64,000 nucleotides of DNA, taken from assembly GCA_951813515.1 (NCBI GenBank), contig OX638346.1:2411617-2475616 (forward strand). Direction: 5' to 3'. Shown one piece after another: positions 45,769 to 53,352 of this stretch; within the stretch, counting starts at the first letter, position 1; every line of letters begins with the position of its first letter. The notes below the pieces were generated by a model that did no database searches, was not told where the DNA came from, and was given only the letters and a program-made list of their open reading frames with translations. Made by a program: the position numbers and the translations under genes. Source of the stretch: an uncultured Pseudomonadales bacterium (GTDB lineage Bacteria; Pseudomonadota; Gammaproteobacteria; Pseudomonadales; Azotimanducaceae).

Positions 45769-46020
45769 CTACCAGCAGCAGCAGAGGCCAGCCGAGATAG
45801 CTTCCAGTTGCTCCTCGGTGATGTTCGGATCCGGCGGCAACGCGACGTGCACGGTCTGCATGTCGCTTGCATGCACCTGGATCGTCATCGACTCGGGGAT
45901 CGTAATACCCAATTCCGCGCTGATGGTAGTCTTGGGGTCTGCAAGAAGCTGTTGCCTGAATTCCGCGTCGAGGGCGGACTTCTCAACAATTTGCTTCAAC
46001 ATGTCGTCGCCACTTCTCAT
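45769..46020 (-). CDS. NHLP/TOMM precursor peptide with LCCCW core
   Basis: An 83-residue RiPP precursor. Residues 1-78 are a nitrile-hydratase-like leader (DAEFRQQLLADPKTTISAEL at 18-37, VALPP at 59-63, ITEEQLEAISAG at 67-78). C39 peptidases cut after Gly-Gly/Gly-Ala type ends, so cleavage after Gly78 would release only LCCCW. Three adjacent cysteines are ideal substrates for the cyclodehydratase coded next to it, giving up to three thiazol(in)es. The start at 46020 has a near-perfect AAGGAGG; the frame continues upstream to 46182 without similarity. It is transcribed against the enzyme operon. Confidence 0.85.
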   Translation of the reverse strand: MRSGDDMLKQIVEKSALDAEFRQQLLADPKTTISAELGITIPESMTIQVHASDMQTVHVALPPDPNITEEQLEAISAGLCCCW

Positions 46021-46048
46021 GGCATTCCTCCTTGTGTTCCGACGTGAT

Positions 46049-46060
46049 GTGGTAGACCAC
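46049..46060. promoter_or_regulatory. Inverted repeat upstream of the precursor gene
   Basis: GTGGT-AG-ACCAC lies 29-40 bp before the precursor ATG, upstream of its ribosome site. It could be an operator or an element of the 5' leader. Only its symmetry and place support this. Confidence 0.3.
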
Positions 46061-46274
46061 GCCAAAAAGACGCTAACGACGCTACACGAGGGCATTGCAG
46101 CACGCAACGCATTCGCTACTTTCGGCAATATTACAAATGGCGAGACATAGTTTTGCTTATAGGCGGATTTCGATCTCGCCACGCTGGGACGAACGCGTTT
46201 CCCGGTCGTGTACTGCTCCGGGTTTATGGGGAATCAAGCTAAAATACGGCCTGTCCACCACGGAACTTGTGCGG

Positions 46275-47135
46275 ATGTTCCCTGACCACGAATGCTTTGT
46301 CGACCGAGGCTGGGCGAGGGTCTTCGCATGCCCCAAGGGTGCTTTTGTTCGCGTCCTGGTCCTGGTGCTCGTGGGCTTTTGCCTATTCCATTCAGATGTC
46401 CTTGCCCAGGAAGAAACGCCGGAGGACAAGGGCTTGAGAATTGCACGCGAATCAAGCGCCCGCAACGAGGGATTCGGGGATTTCACCGCTGGAATGACGA
46501 TGGTGCTGCGCGACCGGCAAGGACGCGAGAGCGTTCGCCAGATGCGCTTCAAGGTGCTGGAGGTGCAGGGGGATGGCGACAAGAGCCTGTTCGTGTTCGA
46601 CCAGCCGCGAGATGTACAGGGAACTGCGCTCCTTACTCATGCGCACGTCAACACCCAGGATGACCAGTGGTTGTATCTGCCCGCCCTGAAACGGGTGAAA
46701 CGCATCAGCGCCTCGACGCGTTCGGGGTCGTTCATGGGCAGCGAGTTTTCGTACGAAGACATGAGCTCTCCGGAGGTGGAGGAGTACCGCTACAGGCATC
46801 TTCGCGACGAAGCCTGTGGCGAACTCATCTGTACAGTAGTCGAGCAAGTCCCCCTGGATGAGAAATCGGGATACACCCGCAAGGTCGTCTGGCAAGATAC
46901 GAGCGAGCTTCGAATCTGGAAGACGGAGCTTTACGACCAAAGGGGCTCGCATCTGAAGACCCTCACTTTTACGAACTATGAGCAATATCTCGATCAGTAC
47001 TGGCGGGCGGGAGAACAGACGATGGTGAATCACCTGACCGGCACGAGCACGGTGCTTCACTGGACCGACTTTCGGTTCGGCACCAATCTCGATGAAAGTG
47101 AATTCACCCAGACCGCACTTCGACGCGTGCGCTGA
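46275..47135 (+). CDS. Outer-membrane lipoprotein-sorting (LolA-like) periplasmic protein
   Basis: A 286-residue exported protein. After about 20 residues comes a hydrophobic export segment (VRVLVLVLVGFCLFHSDVLAQ), then a LolA-like half-barrel (ESVRQMRFKVLEVQGDGDKSLFVFDQPRDVQGTALLTH, WLYLPALKRVKRIS, GSFMGSEFSYEDM). This outer-membrane lipoprotein-sorting subfamily is commonly coded with MMPL/RND exporters and an outer-membrane protein. The start is uncertain; the ATG at 46275 leaves a long pre-signal region. The stop overlaps the next ATG (TGATG). It may carry a hydrophobic product across the periplasm. Confidence 0.82.
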   Translation: MFPDHECFVDRGWARVFACPKGAFVRVLVLVLVGFCLFHSDVLAQEETPEDKGLRIARESSARNEGFGDFTAGMTMVLRDRQGRESVRQMRFKVLEVQGDGDKSLFVFDQPRDVQGTALLTHAHVNTQDDQWLYLPALKRVKRISASTRSGSFMGSEFSYEDMSSPEVEEYRYRHLRDEACGELICTVVEQVPLDEKSGYTRKVVWQDTSELRIWKTELYDQRGSHLKTLTFTNYEQYLDQYWRAGEQTMVNHLTGTSTVLHWTDFRFGTNLDESEFTQTALRRVR

Positions 47136-48364
47136 TGCGACTCGGCGGCGCAATCGCGGCCCTCGTGCTCATGGCCGCCGCAGGTGCTCAGGCGCAGGCT
47201 CTCGACTTTTCGGGCGACCTGAGCGCGCAGGCGCGATGGTATCCGCAATCGCCGGCCTTCCCGGGCCAGCGGTCGGGCACTGCGGGGCTGGTCGTTGAGC
47301 CGACGCTCTACGGGGAGATCGCACAAACAACCAGCTTCACGCTCACCCCGCTTTATCGATACGACAGCGCGGATTCCCAGCGTACGCATGCCGACGTGCG
47401 CGAGGCTTACTTCTTGATGTATGGAGACTGGGGCGAGAATTCCTGGGAGCTTCGCCTGGGACTGGACCGCGTCTTCTGGGGCGTGGCCGAACTTCACAAC
47501 CCGGTGGATATCGTCAACCAGCTCGACCTTGTCGAGCACCCGCGTGATCGACCCAAGCTGGGCCAGCCGATGGTGCACCTGACGATTTCCGGTGACTGGG
47601 GAATCGCCGAGTCATTCCTGTTGCCGTATCACCGCAAGCGCACTTTTCCGGGGGCTTCCGGGCGACTTCGCGGAAGCCGCCTGATCATCGATGACGCCTT
47701 GTACGAAAGCAGTGCCGAGGAACGCCACGTCGACGTCGCGGCCCGCTACAGCAATAACCTGGGGCTGCTCGATTTCGGCCTGACCGCCTTCATCGGCACG
47801 AATCGCGAGCCGTACTTCGTGCCGTCGTTCCAGGCGGGCTTCGTCCCCAACGACGCCTCGTCGCTGATTCCGTACTACGAGCAGATCCGGCAATTCGGTG
47901 TCGATGCGCAACTCACGACCGGATCCCTGCTTTACAAGATGGAAGCAACACACCGCAGCGGAGCGCGGAACCTCCTGGGTCACCAAGAGGATTACCGCGC
48001 CCTCGTCCTTGGCCTGGAGCACACCGTCTATGCACTGTTTGGCTCCCAGGCGGACCTGACCCTGCTCTCCGAGTGGCTCTACGACGATCGTGGGCGGTAC
48101 GCTACGAGTGTGTGGGCGAACGACCTGTTCATCGCGGGCTTCCTTGCGTTCAACGATGTGCAAGGCACCGAGCTGGTGGGAGGCATCCTCGGTGACCTAG
48201 ACCACGATTACCGTGCGTTGAACCTGGAACTGAAGCGCCGCCTCTCGGAGAGTTGGTCAATGCGCCTGGAAGCGATCGTGAACCTGAGTACGGACCCGCG
48301 GGATCTGACCTATGATGGACGCCGTGACAGCTTCCTGGGCGTCGATTTCACCTACAGTTTCTGA
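47135..48364 (+). CDS. Outer-membrane beta-barrel protein
   Basis: A 409-residue protein with a signal peptide (MRLGGAIAALVLMAAAGAQAQA) and alternating beta-strand patterns throughout; it ends in FLGVDFTYSF, a typical C-terminal barrel strand with terminal Phe. The recurrent WELRLGLDRVFWGVAELHNPVDIVNQLD segment resembles DUF1302/alginate-export-like barrels. It overlaps the LolA-like gene by one base. With that protein and the MMPL pump at 28.5 kb it could make a trans-envelope path for the RiPP product, or for another lipid-like molecule. Confidence 0.8.
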   Translation: MRLGGAIAALVLMAAAGAQAQALDFSGDLSAQARWYPQSPAFPGQRSGTAGLVVEPTLYGEIAQTTSFTLTPLYRYDSADSQRTHADVREAYFLMYGDWGENSWELRLGLDRVFWGVAELHNPVDIVNQLDLVEHPRDRPKLGQPMVHLTISGDWGIAESFLLPYHRKRTFPGASGRLRGSRLIIDDALYESSAEERHVDVAARYSNNLGLLDFGLTAFIGTNREPYFVPSFQAGFVPNDASSLIPYYEQIRQFGVDAQLTTGSLLYKMEATHRSGARNLLGHQEDYRALVLGLEHTVYALFGSQADLTLLSEWLYDDRGRYATSVWANDLFIAGFLAFNDVQGTELVGGILGDLDHDYRALNLELKRRLSESWSMRLEAIVNLSTDPRDLTYDGRRDSFLGVDFTYSF

Positions 48365-48512
48365 TGGGGCGGTCACGCCTTGACGGCCCATCTCGGCGAG
48401 TGCGCTCTCCTTCGCGGAGGGGCACGGTCCCTCTCACGAGCTATGCCCAGATGTCCCAGGGTCTTGGCTGCTAACCGCTTCCGATCGCTGCGCGCTCTCC
48501 GGAGGCGTTTGT

Positions 48513-48731
48513 TCAATATGAGTGGCGTCTGCGCCAGCGTCTATACTCTTCGAAACCGTGCCGCTCCAGCAAGCGGTCGCGCTTGAACGCCTGCGCCGCG
48601 CACACAGCGGACAGGATCAGAAACGGAATCCCGGGCAAGACGGGGATAACGAGGCCGACGAGGCCGATGACGAGGCACAATAGCCCCATGGCAAACCAGC
48701 AGATGCGTATCAGGGCGGAGCGTTCGTACAT
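48513..48731 (-). CDS. Small membrane protein, DUF454-like
   Basis: A 72-residue protein from the ATG at 48731 (AAGGAAT upstream). Two joined hydrophobic stretches (IRICWFAMGLLCLVIGLVGLVIPVLPGIPFLILSAV, broken by LPG) and a basic C-terminus (RRWRRRHSY) resemble DUF454/YbaN proteins, which have the LPxxP turn. It is shorter than the usual about 120 residues, so it may be a trimmed member or a PGPGW-type small protein. No function is known. Confidence 0.6.
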   Translation of the reverse strand: MYERSALIRICWFAMGLLCLVIGLVGLVIPVLPGIPFLILSAVCAAQAFKRDRLLERHGFEEYRRWRRRHSY

Positions 48732-49074
48732 GGATATTCCTTGTGATCTATTGACGAGACAGGACGCAACTCTCGTGCCAGCCCTGCGTGTCCCTGTCGA
48801 AACATTAGTTTTCAAATAGTTACTGCTCCGTCGTAGGTTGCGCCGACGCACGGACGCGTCGCGAAATTTCGTGTATTTCGCCGATTATTGGCGAAGATTG
48901 CTCACCACCGTCGTGGTGATGCCGCTATCGCTGCGGTTCGCGGCGTGGGGGAACGGAGGGACCCGCCGTTAGCGAGGAGCGCTCCGATCGGCTCTGCCGT
49001 TTTGGCAGTTCTTGCGGTTGCCTGAGATGGCTATACTCGTCACATGGACAACCGTTGCCGGGAGTGACATCGCG
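48732..49074. other. Hairpin-rich noncoding stretch
   Basis: It holds several perfect small stem-loops: TTCGCC-GATTATT-GGCGAA (48877-48895), TCACCAC-CGTC-GTGGTGA (48902-48919), the palindrome GAGCGCTC (48978-48985) and CTGCC-GTTTT-GGCAG (48994-49008). A TATACT hexamer at 49032-49037 may be a -10 box for the sulfurtransferase gene. A structured leader or small RNA is possible; no tRNA-like fold is seen. Confidence 0.45.
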
Positions 49075-49938
49075 ATGGAATCGGTTCTGAGCGACTACCT
49101 GATCTCGGTCGACGAGCTCGAAAGCATCCTCGGTGATTCCGATTTACGCCTCTTCGAGACCGCGGCCAACCTCGAACCCAGGGGTCCCGGCATGGAGCGC
49201 GAATTGGGCCGGGTTGCCTTTGATCGCGGGCACATTCCGGGTGCGCAGTTTCTGGACCTGGCCGGTGACGCGGCCGACACGACCAGCGGACTCGAATTCA
49301 CCCTGCCGGAACCCGCTGCGCTGGAGGAACTGCTCCGGCGCCTTGGCATCAACATGGACAGCCGTGTCGTGCTCTATAGCAGCAGCAGCGTGATGTGGTC
49401 GACGCGCGCCTGGTGGTTGCTTCACTACCTTGGCTACGAGCGGATGTCGGTGCTGGACGGTGGCTTCGGCGCCTGGTGCGCCGGCGGTCGGCCGGTGGAA
49501 ACGGCGGTGCCGCGTTTTCCCCGCGGCGACTTCCAGGCCCGTCCGCGTCCAGACGTCTTTGCGGACAAGCAAGCGGTGGCCGACGCCATCGGCGACCCGT
49601 CCGTGTGCACGGTGAACTCGCTTGGTGCCGCGATGCATCGGGGTGAAACGCGGTCCAGCTATGCTCGCCAGGGACGCATCGCCGGCAGCGGCAATCTCCC
49701 GTTCAGCGAACTTCTGACCGAAGGACGGTTCAAGTCGACCGACGAGATGCGTGAGGTTCTCGCGGCGTCAGGCATGCTGGATGCCGATCGGGTCATCACG
49801 TACTGCGGCGCGGGTATCGCGGCCACGATCGACGCCTTCGCCTGCATCCTGGTCGGCCGGGACCGGGTAGCGGTCTACGATGGATCCCTGTCGGAATGGG
49901 CTCTCGACCCGGACGCACCGATGGAGACTGGCGGCTGA
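49075..49938 (+). CDS. Tandem-rhodanese sulfurtransferase
   Basis: A 287-residue protein with two rhodanese domains. The N-terminal, inactive domain has RGHIPGAQFLDL and SVLDGGFGAW; the C-terminal one carries the active cysteine in VITYCGAGIAA. This is the layout of thiosulfate and 3-mercaptopyruvate sulfurtransferases. The CGAGI loop is nearer to CG(S/T)G-type mercaptopyruvate enzymes than to the CRKG loop of thiosulfate enzymes, so the former is slightly favoured. The ATG at 49075 is chosen; the frame opens at 49012. Confidence 0.87.
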   Translation: MESVLSDYLISVDELESILGDSDLRLFETAANLEPRGPGMERELGRVAFDRGHIPGAQFLDLAGDAADTTSGLEFTLPEPAALEELLRRLGINMDSRVVLYSSSSVMWSTRAWWLLHYLGYERMSVLDGGFGAWCAGGRPVETAVPRFPRGDFQARPRPDVFADKQAVADAIGDPSVCTVNSLGAAMHRGETRSSYARQGRIAGSGNLPFSELLTEGRFKSTDEMREVLAASGMLDADRVITYCGAGIAATIDAFACILVGRDRVAVYDGSLSEWALDPDAPMETGG

Positions 49939-50006
49939 GCGCAGCCGGTGTGGGTTGCCGGCCCTGCTCCGTCAGTCCCGGGGTGTGCTCGACGGCCGGG
50001 CCAGCC

Positions 50007-50840
50007 TCATGTTTCTGGGCGAATCCGTAGAAAGCTTGCGAAGCGAGGTATTCCGTTGCTGGTCTTGCCGTAGTGCTTGTACGTGACAGTCGTACCGACG
50101 GGCGGTGGCCTGCGGCGCATTTCGTCGGAGAATCCCGTGCCGAGCCTGAAACGGCGGCCGTCGGGCATCTCGACCAGGAGCGAGCCGAGCATCCCGGTGT
50201 ATTTGCCGCGGCCGGGTAGATGGGCGACGACCACGGCTTCGGCATCCTGGTAGACCTTCAGCTTGAGCAGGTCGTTGGAGCGTCCTCGCCGGTAGTACGA
50301 GTCGCCCTTGCGCAACATCAGACCTTCGCCGCCGCTGGCCACGATCTGATCGAGCATGGCCATCAATTCGGTCTCGTCTGCGACCCGGAACTGCTCTACC
50401 AGTCCAATTCTTGAAGTCTCCGCGGCGCCGAGCAGTTTCCTGAGACGGGCCAGGCGTTGATCGAAGGTGCCCGCGTGTTCCGGCAGGTCGAACACCATGT
50501 AGCGCACGCCGCGCCACGCGTCCTCCGACTTTGGCTGCCGGCGAACGATGCTGGACAGTCTCTCGAAAGTACCGTGGCCCATCCACAGTTCTCCGTCGAG
50601 CGCGACCGTCGGAAATCCTTCGACGAACGCTGCGGGCGCGTTGAAGCGGTTGCCCTGGCGCGAGTAAAGCGCCTCTCCGTCCCACCGCGCGCGGATGCCG
50701 TCGAGTTTCTCGCTGACCCAATACGCCTCGAGTTCGACGTTGTCCCGGTAGACGTTGGCAAGGGACAGGGCTGGCGGTTCGGCGGCCGTGGCATTCCAGA
50801 AAAGAAGGACAACGGCGGCGCCGCGGAGCGTGCGATACAT
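50007..50840 (-). CDS. ligE: Periplasmic ATP-dependent DNA ligase (LigE-type)
   Basis: A 277-residue minimal ligase with a signal peptide (MYRTLRGAAVVLLFWNATAA). The nucleotidyltransferase lysine is Lys45 in SEKLDGIRARWDG; further motifs are LDGELWMG, YMVFDLPEHAG, GGEGLMLRKG and the LKLKVYQDAEAVVV motif, followed by a small OB domain. LigE proteins are exported by many gammaproteobacteria and epsilonproteobacteria and are linked to repair of incoming or extracellular DNA. The ATG at 50840 gives the signal peptide; the longer frame to 51023 does not. Confidence 0.88.
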   Translation of the reverse strand: MYRTLRGAAVVLLFWNATAAEPPALSLANVYRDNVELEAYWVSEKLDGIRARWDGEALYSRQGNRFNAPAAFVEGFPTVALDGELWMGHGTFERLSSIVRRQPKSEDAWRGVRYMVFDLPEHAGTFDQRLARLRKLLGAAETSRIGLVEQFRVADETELMAMLDQIVASGGEGLMLRKGDSYYRRGRSNDLLKLKVYQDAEAVVVAHLPGRGKYTGMLGSLLVEMPDGRRFRLGTGFSDEMRRRPPPVGTTVTYKHYGKTSNGIPRFASFLRIRPET

Positions 50841-50986
50841 TGCGAACCTCGAAACGGGCGAATACGAGGTGGCAAGGATTGCCTGTTTCGCGCATACGCG
50901 GCAGCGGACAACAGCCGGATTGCACGTGAGAAATTCCCTATAGGAATGGGGTGTACCATCGTCCGTTGAACGAAGCGAACGGCACG

Positions 50987-51652
50987 ATGACTTTCGATCA
51001 CGCGAGCTTGAGGGCGCGGGCACACAGGATAGACGCGAGAGGCGCCGATGGGTTGGGCTTGCGCGTGCACAGGGCGCTGAGTTGGCTGGCGGCGGCGGAA
51101 CGCTCGGAGGACGATGACGACTCCAGGTTCATATTTCTCTGGATTTCGCTCAACGCGGCGTACGCGGACGAGATCCAGCGTGAAGCGGCACCCGAGCAGA
51201 CAATACTGAATCGTTTCCTGGAACGGCTGGTCGATCTCGATGCCGACAGCCTGCTCTATGACCTGGTCTGGTCGAAGTTCACGGGTCCCTTTCGCGTATT
51301 GCTCGACAACCAGTTCGTATTCCAGCCGTTCTGGGACCATCAGAACGGCAAGATCGACGAGGACCACTGGCGGAGGAGCTTCGAAAGTGCGAAGACGGCG
51401 GCGCGCAGGGCGCTCGGCGACCGGCGGCAGACGGCCACGGTGCTCGCCATCGTCCTGTCCCGGCTCTACACGCTGCGCAACCAGCTCATGCACGGCGGCG
51501 CGACCTGGCGCAGCAGCGTGAACCGGGACCAGATTCGCGACGGTACGGCCATCCTTGTCGACCTCGTCCCGCGTGTCATCCACCTGTTGATCTCGAACCC
51601 CCACGAGGACTGGGGCGAGCCGTGCTATCCGGTGGTACGCGACGACGATTGA
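50987..51652 (+). CDS. HEPN-like protein
   Basis: A 221-residue helical protein. The segment LYTLRNQLMHGGATW near residue 170 holds an R-x4-H motif, as in HEPN and Apea-like domains, many of which are RNases or RNA-binding partners. The N-terminal half (RFIFLWISLNAAYADE) also resembles Apea-like HEPN proteins. No minimal nucleotidyltransferase antitoxin partner is adjacent, so it may act alone. The ATG at 50987 is preferred over 50951 because the first residues there lack pattern. It is divergent from ligE. Confidence 0.65.
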   Translation: MTFDHASLRARAHRIDARGADGLGLRVHRALSWLAAAERSEDDDDSRFIFLWISLNAAYADEIQREAAPEQTILNRFLERLVDLDADSLLYDLVWSKFTGPFRVLLDNQFVFQPFWDHQNGKIDEDHWRRSFESAKTAARRALGDRRQTATVLAIVLSRLYTLRNQLMHGGATWRSSVNRDQIRDGTAILVDLVPRVIHLLISNPHEDWGEPCYPVVRDDD

Positions 51653-51669
51653 GCCCTATCGGCTTCGCT

Positions 51670-52626
51670 TCACTTCAGTACGGCCAAGTCGCGCGCGTTC
51701 TCGATAAGTCCGCGATCCGTGATCCAGCTTGTGACGAGTTCGGCCGGGGTGACGTCGAATGCGGGGTTGCTGACGTGGACGCCCCGGGGCGCCCGAATAG
51801 ATCCGGTAACCTCGCTGGCGTCGCGTTGTTCGATTTCGACATCGGTGCCGGTCTTCGTGTCGGGATCGAAGGTCGAAGACGGTAAGGCCACGTGGAACGG
51901 AATGCCGTGGTAGCGGCTGGCGATGGCGATGCCCAGGGTACCGATCTTGTTCACCACGTCGCCATTGGCGGTGACGCGGTCCGCCCCCACGATCACGCTT
52001 TGGATCGTCCCCTCCGACATCAGGTGCGAGACCATGCTGTCGCATATGAGGGTGACGTCGATACCGGACTGAACCAGTTCCCATGCCGTCAGCCGCGCCC
52101 CCTGCAGCAGCGGCCGCGTCTCGTCGACGAACACCCTGAAACGTATGCCGGCCTCATGCGCGAGGTATAGCGGCGCGGTCGCGGTTCCGAGGGAGGAAAC
52201 GGCGAGGGCGCCCGCGTTGCAGTGCGTCAGGACGGCGGTCTCCGGCTCGATCAGTTCCATGCCGTGCTCGCCGATCGCGCGACACATTTCCGCGTCCTCG
52301 CGATGAATGGCCTCGGCTTCGGCGACGGCATCGTTCGCCCGGAGCACGCGATTCACCGCCCAGGCGAGATTCACTGCCGTGGGACGCGCCGCGACCAGCA
52401 GCCGCGCCGCGCGTGCCATGTCCTCACCCGTGCGGGACGCGAGTGCCATGCCGTACGCCGCCGCGATACCGATGGCGGGCGCGCCGCGCACTTTCATCCC
52501 GGCGATGGATGCAGCCACCATCGAGGCGCTCGTCTGTTCCTCGTAAACGACTTCCTCGGGAAGCTTGCGCTGATCGAGCAGCCACAAGCCGCCTCGCTCC
52601 CATCGAATGGCTGCCGGGACGCTCAT
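51670..52626 (-). CDS. mtnA: S-methyl-5-thioribose-1-phosphate isomerase
   Basis: A 318-residue isomerase of methionine salvage that converts methylthioribose-1-phosphate to methylthioribulose-1-phosphate. Key features are MKVRGAPAIGIAAAYGMAL, the catalytic Cys in LTHCNAGALA, FVDETRPLLQGARLTAWEL, and the Asp in VIVGADRVTANGDVVNKIGT. It is slightly shorter than usual (about 340-370) at the ends but complete. No other mtn gene is adjacent in the window. Confidence 0.92.
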   Translation of the reverse strand: MSVPAAIRWERGGLWLLDQRKLPEEVVYEEQTSASMVAASIAGMKVRGAPAIGIAAAYGMALASRTGEDMARAARLLVAARPTAVNLAWAVNRVLRANDAVAEAEAIHREDAEMCRAIGEHGMELIEPETAVLTHCNAGALAVSSLGTATAPLYLAHEAGIRFRVFVDETRPLLQGARLTAWELVQSGIDVTLICDSMVSHLMSEGTIQSVIVGADRVTANGDVVNKIGTLGIAIASRYHGIPFHVALPSSTFDPDTKTGTDVEIEQRDASEVTGSIRAPRGVHVSNPAFDVTPAELVTSWITDRGLIENARDLAVLK

Positions 52627-52732
52627 GACCAGATGCCCACGAGAGGGGGATTAACCAGTTTGCTTTGGCAGGTATGAGATAACACGGGAAGTCTGAAGAA
52701 GATCGACTCGGCGTCAATTCGGGACGGGTCCG

Positions 52733-53050
52733 TCACCTCAAGGCGAGCGCAAAGCGAATGGCCTCTGCTACTCGGTGCATCTTTTCCGTTGACAGAGTTG
52801 TCAGCAGCGGACCCAGTCTTGCCTGCGGTACCGTCTGCAAGTGATCGCAGTTCACCGCGCAGGCGCGTGGCACACCCTCGTCCGGGGACAGCACCGCCTC
52901 GCTGGGGATACCTCGGATATTGGTTGTGATGGGAGCGACGGTGACCTCATGCAGGCTGCCGATGACCGAATCTCGCGTCAGGATCAGCACTGGCCTGCGT
53001 TTGTCTGGTGGGGCGAACCGGTGCCATCGTATCTCGCCGCGACGCACCAT
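52733..53050 (-). CDS. mazF: MazF-type mRNA interferase toxin
   Basis: A 105-residue toxin of the PemK/MazF family. The fold signature is seen in RRGEIRWHRF, RRPVLILTRDSVIGSLHEVTVAPITTNIRGIPSEAVLSPDEG and AVNCDHLQTVPQARLG; the Arg and Thr of the active groove are in place. The ATG at 53050 overlaps the antitoxin stop (TGATG), so it depends on translation of the antitoxin; an upstream start at 53062 would add four residues. Confidence 0.88.
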   Translation of the reverse strand: MVRRGEIRWHRFAPPDKRRPVLILTRDSVIGSLHEVTVAPITTNIRGIPSEAVLSPDEGVPRACAVNCDHLQTVPQARLGPLLTTLSTEKMHRVAEAIRFALALR

Positions 53051-53304
53051 CAATCTTTCCAAGCGTCCCAGCCATCATCGCCCCATGCGCGATCCTCGTC
53101 CCGAATGGAAAACTCCTGGGGCGTAGGCGGTATTCGGCGGTATCCGGCCTTTTGGCGCTCTTCCGCTTCCGACTCCTCGTATCGCGCCAGGGCAGCACGT
53201 AGTGCTTGGCGTGCGAATCCTGAGCGCGTCGACCCAATGCGCTTTGCCCGTTCGTCGACGCGCTCCACGAGTTCGTCATCAATCGTGATTTGAATGGTCC
53301 GCAT
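53050..53304 (-). CDS. Ribbon-helix-helix antitoxin (MazE-like)
   Basis: An 84-residue antitoxin with an N-terminal ribbon-helix-helix DNA-binding domain (TIQITIDDELVERVDERAKRIGSTRSGFARQAL) and an acidic C-terminus (SIRDEDRAWGDDGWDAW) that would wrap the toxin. It is the first gene of the pair and should repress its own promoter. The upstream region (53305-53352) is notably AT-rich (ATTAACCTATTAGAATACC), unlike its surroundings, which fits a promoter or a recently acquired module. Confidence 0.87.
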   Translation of the reverse strand: MRTIQITIDDELVERVDERAKRIGSTRSGFARQALRAALARYEESEAEERQKAGYRRIPPTPQEFSIRDEDRAWGDDGWDAWKD

Positions 53305-53352
53305 AGCTATACATTAACCTATTAGAATACCTATTCATATGTGGAAAGGGTG

